Below the pieces are notes generated by a model. The model worked only from the letters and a program-made list of their open reading frames with translations. It did no database searches and had not been told where the DNA came from. Below, piece after piece: positions 1 to 5,659 of a stretch of DNA of 13,032 nucleotides (within the stretch, counting starts at the first letter, position 1; the number at the start of each line of letters is the position of its first letter). Both the position numbers and the translations under genes were made by a program. The DNA comes from an uncultured bacterium (GTDB lineage: Bacteria > Cyanobacteriota > Vampirovibrionia > Gastranaerophilales > Gastranaerophilaceae): positions 1-13,032 of the forward strand of contig CABRZP010000028.1 in the NCBI GenBank assembly GCA_902475545.1. Reading direction: 5' to 3'.

Positions 1-23
1 AACATTTTTTATTTAAAAATGTT
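1..23. repeat. AT-rich 9-bp inverted repeat at window edge
   Basis: Bases 1-9 (AACATTTTT) are the exact reverse complement of bases 15-23, with a 5-nt loop. It may be the tail of a terminator or a structure belonging to a gene left of the window. It has almost no G or C and no clear T-run on the plus side, so it could also be chance in very AT-rich DNA. Confidence 0.25.
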
Positions 24-35
24 AAAATTACACTT

Positions 36-97
36 AAATTTGTCAAAATTTGCAAAAAATTTTTAAATTTACATTAAATTTTATTTGTAAAATTTTG
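36..97. other. Phased A-tract region, probably curved DNA
   Basis: AnTn tracts have their A/T junctions near 38, 48, 59, 67, 78 and 92, that is, steps of about 10, 11, 8, 11 and 14 bp. Near-helical spacing of such tracts is known to bend DNA. The rest of 1-264 has no coding potential that I can see. The bend lies about 130-190 bp upstream of the predicted -10 box of the next gene, too far to be an ordinary UP element. Confidence 0.35.
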
Positions 98-199
98 TTA
101 AGATATTCGATTTTATGCTGTATTTTAGAGTAAAAAATGCAAAATATTTTTAATTTTATTCATTTTTTCAAAACTTTCTGTTTGTAAATACATAATTTA

Positions 200-230
200 T
201 TGTATATATTTTTTTTGAGTTTGGTATAAT
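200..230 (+). promoter_or_regulatory. Promoter of the LCP gene (extended -10)
   Basis: A perfect TATAAT at 225-230 is preceded by TGG (222-224), giving an extended -10 box. A weak -35-like TTGTAT lies at 200-205 with a 19-nt spacer. Transcription would start near 237, about 28 nt before the start codon. The extended -10 probably compensates for the poor -35. Confidence 0.6.
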
Positions 231-264
231 ATTAAAATGTATTAGATATATAAAGTTTTGAGTA

Positions 265-1641
265 ATGATTTATATGCAAGATAAAAATAATAAAATGTTA
301 AAAAGTACAGGTCGTAAAAAAACTAGAAGATACAGTACCGGTTCTGCAGATAGACCTTTTAGCAGAAATGTTAAAAAAGATTCAAGATCATCATTTAGAA
401 AAATTCTTACAATAATGACTATTTTATTCTTTACTTCTATATTTGCAATTTTATTATTTGCAAATAATAAAGAATTTTTTGATACAAAGTTAGGTGAACA
501 TTCTTTTATTTCACATTTATTGGCTAAATTGTCATTAAGTAACAGTTCTAAGGATAAACCTGATTTTGCTTTACCTTTTGGTCCTCGCAGACAAAATATT
601 TTATTGTTAGGTGTTGATTCAAATGGTGCAGATTCTGATTTATGGGTAGGTACACGTACTGATACCATGATCTTATTAAATATTGATCCTCGTACTAAGA
701 CTGTAAATGCTGTTTCTATACCTAGAGATAGTAAAGTTTATTTGCCAAAGGGTATGGGCGTTCAAAAAATTAATGCAGCTCATGCTATTGGCGGTATTGA
801 AATGACTATTAAAACTGTCGAAGATACTCTTGGTGTAAAAATTGATAAATATATAATGTTTCACGATGAAGGTGTTCGAGCTATTGTTAAAGCTCTTGGC
901 GGCGTTGATATTTATGTTGAAAAAAATATGCGTTATGATGATTATGCCGGTAATTTGCATATTAATTTTCAAAAAGGGCATCATCATTTAACAGATAAAG
1001 ATGTTGTTGAATACTTACGTTTTAGACATGATGCTACCGGAGATATTGGCAGAACCAAAAGACAGCAATGGTTTTTAAGAGGTTTATTGGCTGATTTACA
1101 AAAGCCTGAAACAATTACTAAAATTCCTAAAATTATTTCTGTTGCTAATAAATATGTAAAAACTGATATGTCACCTTATGAAATGACTCAATATGCTTCA
1201 ATTGCAAAACAATTTGATATGGATAGCATAGAAATTGCAATGCTTCCAGGTGGACCAAATAAGCATGGTTATACAAGTTATTGGATTTTAGATCCTGAAA
1301 AAACACAAGATGTTATAGATAGGCTTATTTATAGAGAAAAAAATCTGGGTAGAAAAGAAGTTTATACTGCAAGTATTATGAGTTCTGTGGATAAAACTGC
1401 AGAAGCAAAATCTCTGAAAAAAGCTCTTGAGGCTAACGGAATTCAAGTAATTTGTTCTGGTACTTCAAATTCAACACACTCTCAATTTATTTCTCATTCA
1501 AATTATGTAACGATTGATTATTATGCTGATTTGAAAAAAGAAGTTCCTGAAGTTAAATCAAGACAATTTGTTTATGAGCCGGGCAATTTTATGTGTGCAA
1601 GTTCTGATTTTACAGTTGTGCTTGCCGGTGAAAATAAATAA
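265..1641 (+). CDS. LytR-CpsA-Psr (LCP) family cell-wall glycopolymer ligase with LytR_C domain
   Basis: This 458-residue protein resembles LCP enzymes, which move undecaprenyl-pyrophosphate-linked polymers onto peptidoglycan or similar acceptors outside the membrane. A basic cytoplasmic tail of about 45 residues precedes one membrane helix (about 47-66). The LCP catalytic domain spans about 110-275, with the family's Arg/Asp positions visible in RTDTMIL (131-137), SIPRDS (151-156), RFRHD (252-256) and DIGRTKRQQ (260-268). A C-terminal LytR_C-type domain covers about 365-455. The length is normal for a two-domain LCP protein. The start could be ATG 265 or ATG 274; neither has a strong ribosome site. 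The acceptor and polymer cannot be told from sequence. A tRNA gene follows by 28 nt and no terminator lies between, so read-through is possible. Confidence 0.9.
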   Translation: MIYMQDKNNKMLKSTGRKKTRRYSTGSADRPFSRNVKKDSRSSFRKILTIMTILFFTSIFAILLFANNKEFFDTKLGEHSFISHLLAKLSLSNSSKDKPDFALPFGPRRQNILLLGVDSNGADSDLWVGTRTDTMILLNIDPRTKTVNAVSIPRDSKVYLPKGMGVQKINAAHAIGGIEMTIKTVEDTLGVKIDKYIMFHDEGVRAIVKALGGVDIYVEKNMRYDDYAGNLHINFQKGHHHLTDKDVVEYLRFRHDATGDIGRTKRQQWFLRGLLADLQKPETITKIPKIISVANKYVKTDMSPYEMTQYASIAKQFDMDSIEIAMLPGGPNKHGYTSYWILDPEKTQDVIDRLIYREKNLGRKEVYTASIMSSVDKTAEAKSLKKALEANGIQVICSGTSNSTHSQFISHSNYVTIDYYADLKKEVPEVKSRQFVYEPGNFMCASSDFTVVLAGENK

Positions 1642-1644
1642 AAT
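1616..1644 (+). promoter_or_regulatory. Candidate promoter of tRNA-Arg(CCG), overlapping the LCP stop codon
   Basis: TTGTGC (1616-1621), a 17-nt spacer and TAAAAT (1639-1644) would place a start near 1651, about 19 nt before the mature tRNA. The -10 matches 5 of 6 consensus bases and the -35 only 3. The tRNA may instead be processed from the LCP mRNA. Confidence 0.35.
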
Positions 1645-1669
1645 ATTTAAAAAGGGAGACTCTTATTGT

Positions 1670-1743
1670 GTGTCCGTAGCTCAGACGAATAGAGCGTGAG
1701 TCTCCGAAGCTTAAGGTCGGGGGTTTGACTCCCCCCGGGCACA
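1670..1743 (+). tRNA. tRNA-Arg (anticodon CCG), 3' CCA not encoded
   Basis: A full cloverleaf can be drawn. The 7-bp acceptor stem is 1670-1676 with 1736-1742, including one G-U pair. The D stem is GCTC/GAGC, the anticodon loop is CTCCGAA with CCG at 1704-1706, and the T stem is GGGGG/CCCCC around TTTGACT. The discriminator is A1743. It reads CGG. Two features are odd. The D-loop has G18-A19 instead of GG, and the T-loop has U56 instead of C56, so the usual G19-C56 tertiary pair is replaced by A19-U56. The anticodon stem has two G-U pairs. U8-A14, G15-C48, U54-A58 and G18-U55 are all retained, which argues for a working tRNA rather than a pseudogene. CCA must be added after transcription. Confidence 0.9.
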
Positions 1744-1745
1744 TT

Positions 1746-2474
1746 TTAAGCAACCTGAACAAAACCTGATATTGTTCTGTCATTTGCAGAATAACTTCTT
1801 TCACCAACTTTATCAGATGTATTTCCTTCAAAGGTTTTAATAGTTCCATCAGCAAGGATTTCATGTACAATTCCGGTATGAGATCTTCCGTGTTCTTTGA
1901 ATATTATGATATCTCCTGCTTTTATATTATTTTTGATAGTGTCAACTTTATTACTTGCTGAAGCTGTTTCTAAGTAACAGTTATTTCTTATACCCCAATC
2001 TCTTAAACCTGATACTGATGCAGATCCAAAACCGGCAGGAAGAGATTTTCCTGTTTGTTGACATGTTTCTTTTACAACATAAGTTACGAAATCTGCACAC
2101 CAAGCTTCAGTTCTGCCATTTGTAAATAATTTGTATGAACCGTCTTTTTCATTCATTCCTAAGTATTTTTTAGCAACAGAAACGATATCTTTACCTAAAT
2201 TCCCAACAAATCTTACCGCACTTTTTATTCCATTTTTGGCTTTGTTCCAAACATTACCTAGCCAAGACTGCTTTTTATTGCTTTCGGTTGATGTGCTTAC
2301 TATAGAAACTGCTGATGCATCAAATTTTGCATTGGCAATTGTATTCATTGTTGAGTAAAATTTATTGTAATTAATTGGTGCTGCACTTATAGCCTGTAAA
2401 GCCGGCATAGTAGGTAAAACTGTGCTATTAGTAATATTTGCATTATTAAAAGCTATGCCATTTAAATAAGTCAT
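1746..2474 (-). CDS. CHAP-domain amidase/endopeptidase (peptidoglycan hydrolase type)
   Basis: This 242-residue protein has a C-terminal CHAP (NlpC/P60-like cysteine peptidase/amidase) domain at about 104-242. The likely nucleophile is C126 in EAWCADF, the histidine is H199 in SHTGIV, and the polar residue lies in FEGNTS (E216/N218). Such domains cleave peptidoglycan cross-links or stem peptides. The N-terminal ~100 residues are Ala/Ser/Asn-rich, with an amphipathic stretch at 82-100 and no convincing signal peptide. I place the start at 2474 because AAGGGA lies 6 nt upstream there. The reading frame stays open for another 57 codons, but that part runs through a foldback repeat and has no ribosome site. 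The stop codon lies 2 nt from the convergent tRNA-Arg(CCG). The substrate and export route are unknown. Confidence 0.82.
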   Translation of the reverse strand: MTYLNGIAFNNANITNSTVLPTMPALQAISAAPINYNKFYSTMNTIANAKFDASAVSIVSTSTESNKKQSWLGNVWNKAKNGIKSAVRFVGNLGKDIVSVAKKYLGMNEKDGSYKLFTNGRTEAWCADFVTYVVKETCQQTGKSLPAGFGSASVSGLRDWGIRNNCYLETASASNKVDTIKNNIKAGDIIIFKEHGRSHTGIVHEILADGTIKTFEGNTSDKVGERSYSANDRTISGFVQVA

Positions 2475-2480
2475 AATTTT

Positions 2481-2496
2481 TCCCTTAATATCCCTT
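2481..2496 (-). promoter_or_regulatory. Tandem Shine-Dalgarno copies before the CHAP gene
   Basis: On the minus strand the hexamer AAGGGA occurs twice, at 2486-2481 (6 nt before the ATG) and again at 2496-2491, 10 nt further upstream. The proximal copy fixes the start codon at 2474. The distal copy may be a ribosome standby site or a chance duplication. Confidence 0.6.
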
Positions 2497-2515
2497 ATAT
2501 ATATAAAGTTTATAT

Positions 2516-2534
2516 AAGAGCTGTAATTGCTCTT
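2516..2534. repeat. Perfect 6-bp inverted repeat in the CHAP upstream region
   Basis: AAGAGC (2516-2521) and GCTCTT (2529-2534) flank 7 nt. On the minus strand it lies between a possible -35 (TTTCCA) and an AT-rich -10-like region (TTATAT) about 40 nt upstream of the start. It could be an operator or an mRNA hairpin. The promoter itself is not clear. Confidence 0.35.
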
Positions 2535-2577
2535 TTGGAAAATAATTATTAACTTTTGTAAATTAATGAATAACAAA

Positions 2578-2648
2578 GTTTTGTTAAGCTGAGTAATAGC
2601 GAAGGATCTCATAATACCTTGTGCGTTCTCATCGCTTAAAATCAAAAC
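2578..2648. repeat. 71-bp foldback element, REP/MITE-like
   Basis: The two ends pair in three blocks. GTTTTG (2578-2583) pairs with CAAAAC (2643-2648), TTAAGC (2584-2589) with GCTTAA (2634-2639), and TGAG (2590-2593) with CTCA (2628-2631), separated by small bulges on the 3' arm. The interior contains AGCGAAGGATCTC (2598-2610), which resembles the core of dispersed palindromic repeats seen in many bacterial genomes. That likeness is from memory and was not searched. It sits between tRNA-Arg(CCT) and the CHAP gene. Read on the minus strand it may also stop the tRNA transcript, since moderately T-rich sequence follows. Confidence 0.5.
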
Positions 2649-2664
2649 ATATATAAAATAAAAA

Positions 2665-2738
2665 TGGCCCCGGCGCGATTCGAACGCGCGATCTTTGGTT
2701 TAGGAAACCACTGCTCTATCCTGCTGAGCTACGAAGCC
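2665..2738 (-). tRNA. tRNA-Arg (anticodon CCT), 3' CCA not encoded
   Basis: On the minus strand the acceptor GGCTTCG pairs with CGGGGCC, with two G-U pairs and discriminator A. The D stem is GCTC/GAGC with a normal GG-containing loop, the anticodon loop is TTCCTAA (CCT), and the T stem is GCGCG/CGCGC around a standard TTCGAAT. It reads AGG. Position 27-43 at the top of the anticodon stem is a G-A mismatch, leaving four pairs there. CCA is not encoded. It has its own promoter immediately upstream and is codirectional with the CHAP gene. Confidence 0.93.
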
Positions 2739-2749
2739 ATCCCCTTGGT

Positions 2750-2777
2750 ATTATATCATAAAATTTATATTTCTTAA
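2750..2777 (-). promoter_or_regulatory. Promoter of tRNA-Arg(CCT)
   Basis: On the minus strand TTAAGA (2777-2772), a 16-nt spacer and a perfect TATAAT (2755-2750) preceded by TGA (2758-2756) form a good extended -10 promoter. The start would be near 2743, leaving a 5' leader of only about 5 nt before the mature tRNA end. Confidence 0.65.
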
Positions 2778-2856
2778 TATTAATTTAGAAATTTAACAAC
2801 TTTTTTATAAATAGTAACTTATTAATATTATAACAACTAATGAAAGGTGGTAGTGT

Positions 2857-3282
2857 ATGACATTAAGTGTTTCTGGTGTTAATTGTGCAACTCCTGTCTC
2901 AAATGTAAAAGCAGCTGCGATTTCTGCCAATAATATTCATTTTAAAGGGAATGAAGATTTGAAAGAAGATGTTGTAGAATTAACAAAATCAGATTTATCA
3001 ACAAGAGACAAGCAAAAAATAATTAAAAAAGCACGTACTAAAGCTGCAGGATGGGCATGCTTTGGGGGAATTTTCTCAACTGCTTATTATGGATTGCGTT
3101 CAAATAAAAAAATTGCAGAAAAATTTGGCTTAGATCCTGTAAAAGATAGGGATTTAGTAAAACAAATTAAAAAGGAACAAACTATCTGGACTCTTCCTGG
3201 AGCATTCTTACCTCTTGCAGGTGCTGTAATTGCTTATATTATTGCTAATAATAAAAATAGTAACAATATTGAAGTTGATTAG
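2857..3282 (+). CDS. Small two-helix membrane protein of unknown function with FKG motif
   Basis: I do not recognise a named family. The 141-residue product has an Ala/Ser/Asn-rich first 25 residues with no classical signal peptide, then NNIHFKGNE (25-33) and a charged segment (32-62). Two hydrophobic segments follow, about 63-80 and 111-130, joined by a basic loop and followed by an Asn-rich tail. The motif I-x-F-K-G near the N-terminus recalls the ISFGT of the 802-residue protein in this window. A strong ribosome site (GAAAGGTGG, about 6 nt before ATG) supports the start. The gene is a single unit closed by its own terminator, with tRNA-Arg(CCT) divergent upstream. It is probably an inner-membrane protein. 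Confidence 0.75.
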   Translation: MTLSVSGVNCATPVSNVKAAAISANNIHFKGNEDLKEDVVELTKSDLSTRDKQKIIKKARTKAAGWACFGGIFSTAYYGLRSNKKIAEKFGLDPVKDRDLVKQIKKEQTIWTLPGAFLPLAGAVIAYIIANNKNSNNIEVD

Positions 3283-3306
3283 TTTTACATAAATATAAGT
3301 AATATT

Positions 3307-3337
3307 AAAAAAGGTCTCCATATCGGAGGTCTTTTTT
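3307..3337 (+). terminator. Intrinsic terminator after the small membrane protein gene
   Basis: GGTCTCC (3313-3319) pairs with GGAGGTC (3325-3331), including two G-U pairs, around loop ATATC. The stem is flanked by a run of A (3307-3312) and of T (3332-3337), so it extends by A-U pairs and ends in a U-tract. The flanking A-run could let it work weakly on the other strand. Confidence 0.75.
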
Positions 3338-3385
3338 ATTTTGTGAAATTATTTAAATATTTATCATATTTACCTCTTTTTGATG

Positions 3386-3391
3386 TATAAT
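3386..3391 (+). promoter_or_regulatory. Likely -10 box of the pnp promoter
   Basis: A perfect TATAAT lies 68 nt before the pnp start. I see no good -35 at the right distance. If used, the transcript has an untranslated leader of about 62 nt that contains the hairpin at 3423-3438. Confidence 0.5.
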
Positions 3392-3422
3392 TATCTTGTA
3401 AACGGAAGTGTATAACTTAAAG

Positions 3423-3438
3423 GCGTTAGGTAGAACGC
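3423..3438 (+). promoter_or_regulatory. Hairpin in the pnp leader next to the ribosome site
   Basis: GCGTT (3423-3427) pairs with AACGC (3434-3438) around loop AGGTAG. The stem ends 6 nt before AAAAGG (3445-3450), the likely ribosome site. pnp leaders are autoregulated through RNA structure in enterobacteria. A similar role here is only an analogy. Confidence 0.4.
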
Positions 3439-3459
3439 AGAAAGAAAAGGTAAATTATT

Positions 3460-5598
3460 ATGAAACCTGAAACAAAATCTTTTCAATTAGAAATCGGTGG
3501 AAAAACCGTTACTATTGAAACTGGAAAGTATGGTCAATCTACTAACGGTTCTGTTACAGTCAGATGTGGTGATACAATGTTATTTGTACACTGTGTAGTA
3601 TCAAAAGAACCAAGAGTAGGTATAGACTTTTTCCCACTATTAATTGATTATGAAGAAAGAATGTCTTCAATTGGTCGTATTCCTGGCGGTTATAATCGTT
3701 CAGAAGGTAAAGCAAGTGATAAAGCTATCCTTGTTTCCAGATTGATTGACAGACCTATCAGACCTTTATTCCCTAAAGGTTATAGAAATGATATTCAAAT
3801 CGTTGCTCAATTATTCAGCTACGATCAAGAAAACCAACCTGATACTTTAGCTATGTTAGGTGCATCTTGTGCTTTAATGCTTTCCGGTGCTCCTTTTGAA
3901 GGTCCTATCGGTGCTGTTAGAGTTTCAAGAGATGCTGAAGGTAATTTAATTGCTAATCCAACTCACAGACAAGCTAAAGAATCTGACTTAGATATCGTTG
4001 TAGCAGGTACTCATGATTCCGTAATCATGGTTGAAGCTGGTTGTAAGTTCGTTACAGAAGACGATATTATGGCTGCTGTTGAATTTGCTCAACAAGAAAT
4101 TAAAAAACAATGTGAAGCTCAAGTAGAATTTGCTAAGACTTGCGGAGTTGAAAAACAAGAATTTGTTAATCCTTATGACACAACTGAATTAAAAAATATT
4201 ATTAATGAAACAGCAGGTGCGATGATTTTTGATGCTTATCACAATTTTGACAGAGCATACAGACAAGAAAAATTAGAAGAAGCTAAAAAGTTAGTTAAAG
4301 AAAAAATTGATGCTTTAGCTGATGATCACTATATTAAACAAATTATTGAAGAAACAGGCATTGACTTTGTCGCAGAAGAATTTAAAAACGCTGAAAAGAA
4401 AATTATGCGTACAATGATTCTTGATGAAGGAGTGAGAGCTGATGGTAGAAAACCAACCGAAGTTCGTCCTATCTGGTGCGAAGTTGGTGTTATTCCGAGA
4501 GCTCATGGTTCTGCAGTATTTACAAGAGGTCAAACTCAAGTATTATCAGTAGCGACACTTGCTGGTCCTGCAATGAAACAAGAACTTGACGGAGTTGATC
4601 CTGAAACTGAAAAAACTTATATGCACAAATATATCTTTCCAGGATTCTCTGTTGGTGAAGTAAAACCTTTGAGAGGTCCTGGTAGACGTGAAGTTGGTCA
4701 CGGTGCTTTAGCTGAACGTGCTAATGTTCCTGCTCTTCCTTCTCAAGAAGAATTTGGATATACTATCCGTGTAACTTCTGATGTATTAGAATCTAACGGT
4801 TCTACATCTATGGCTTCAACTTGCGGTTCATCTATGGCATTGATGAATGCAGGTGTTCCTGTAAAATGTATGATCGGCGGTGTTGCAATGGGTATGATTA
4901 CTGAAGAAGGTAAAGAACCTGTTGTATTGACTGATATTCAAGGTATTGAAGACTTCCTTGGTGATATGGACTTTAAAGTTACTGGTAATGATACAGGTAT
5001 TACCGCTCTTCAAATGGATATGAAAGCTAAAGGTATTGCTAATGCAACATTACGCAGAGCTTTAGCACAGGCGAAAGAAGGTAGATTACATATCTTAAGC
5101 AAGATGAGAGAAGCAATTACTGAACCTGGCCCTATGTCTCCATTTGCACCAAGTATTACAACAATGACTATTCCTACTGAAGATATCGGAACAGTTATCG
5201 GACCTGGTGGAAAACAAATTCGTGCAATTATTGATGCTTCAGGTGCTGAAATCGATATTCAAGATTCTGGTGTTGTAACTATTACTTCTAACGATCAAGA
5301 AGGTGCTCAAATTGCTATTAAGATGATTAAAGATTTGACATTTAAACCTGAAGTTGGAATGGTTGTTAAAGGTAAAGTAGTTAGAATTATTCCAATCGGT
5401 GCATTTGTTGAACTTGGCGGCGGTAAAGATGGTATGGTTCATATCTCTCAAGTATGTAATGAAAGAATTGAAGCTATTGAACCTCATTTAACTATCGGTC
5501 AAGAAGTTATTGTTAAAGTTATCAAAATTGATGAAAAAGGTAGAGTTAACCTTACAATTAAAGGTGTTACCGAAGAAGATAAAGCAAAAGTTCAATAG
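3460..5598 (+). CDS. pnp: Polyribonucleotide nucleotidyltransferase (PNPase)
   Basis: This enzyme degrades RNA 3' to 5' by phosphorolysis, releasing nucleoside diphosphates, and can also add tails. It works in the cytoplasm, commonly within RNA-decay assemblies. The 712-residue length is typical. Visible parts are the first RNase PH domain (about 10-230), an alpha-helical linker (about 240-310), the second RNase PH domain (about 320-550), a KH domain with GPGG at 581-584, and an S1 domain (about 630-702). The phosphate-binding stretch LRGPGRREVGHG (404-415) and the metal/catalytic region LGDMDFKV (500-507) are intact. AAAAGG lies 9 nt before ATG. The gene stands alone here, without rpsO next to it, between a small membrane protein gene and a bidirectional terminator. 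Confidence 0.98.
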   Translation: MKPETKSFQLEIGGKTVTIETGKYGQSTNGSVTVRCGDTMLFVHCVVSKEPRVGIDFFPLLIDYEERMSSIGRIPGGYNRSEGKASDKAILVSRLIDRPIRPLFPKGYRNDIQIVAQLFSYDQENQPDTLAMLGASCALMLSGAPFEGPIGAVRVSRDAEGNLIANPTHRQAKESDLDIVVAGTHDSVIMVEAGCKFVTEDDIMAAVEFAQQEIKKQCEAQVEFAKTCGVEKQEFVNPYDTTELKNIINETAGAMIFDAYHNFDRAYRQEKLEEAKKLVKEKIDALADDHYIKQIIEETGIDFVAEEFKNAEKKIMRTMILDEGVRADGRKPTEVRPIWCEVGVIPRAHGSAVFTRGQTQVLSVATLAGPAMKQELDGVDPETEKTYMHKYIFPGFSVGEVKPLRGPGRREVGHGALAERANVPALPSQEEFGYTIRVTSDVLESNGSTSMASTCGSSMALMNAGVPVKCMIGGVAMGMITEEGKEPVVLTDIQGIEDFLGDMDFKVTGNDTGITALQMDMKAKGIANATLRRALAQAKEGRLHILSKMREAITEPGPMSPFAPSITTMTIPTEDIGTVIGPGGKQIRAIIDASGAEIDIQDSGVVTITSNDQEGAQIAIKMIKDLTFKPEVGMVVKGKVVRIIPIGAFVELGGGKDGMVHISQVCNERIEAIEPHLTIGQEVIVKVIKIDEKGRVNLTIKGVTEEDKAKVQ

Positions 5599-5623
5599 GC
5601 ATACTTTTAGATAAGGTAATATT

Positions 5624-5653
5624 AAAAATCCGGTATTTAACCGGATTTTTTTT
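5624..5653. terminator. Bidirectional intrinsic terminator between pnp and the 802-residue gene
   Basis: AAAAATCCGG (5624-5633) pairs with CCGGATTTTT (5641-5650) around loop TATTTAA, and the T-run continues to 5653. The A-run on the left gives a T-run on the minus strand, so it can end both pnp and the convergent gene whose stop lies at 5660. Confidence 0.88.
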
Positions 5654-5659
5654 AATAAT

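Noticed and set aside
270..987. Minus-strand open frames inside the LCP gene
   Set aside because: Shadow frames of a clearly coding, family-assigned gene; low-complexity composition and no ribosome sites.
1610..1870. Minus-strand open frame across tRNA-Arg(CCG)
   Set aside because: It overlaps the tRNA gene, the LCP 3' end and the CHAP gene, with no ribosome site or family resemblance.
2475..2645. 57-codon in-frame N-terminal extension of the CHAP gene
   Set aside because: No ribosome site at the upstream ATG. The segment runs through the foldback repeat and AT-rich control sequence, while AAGGGA sits at the proper distance before ATG 2474.
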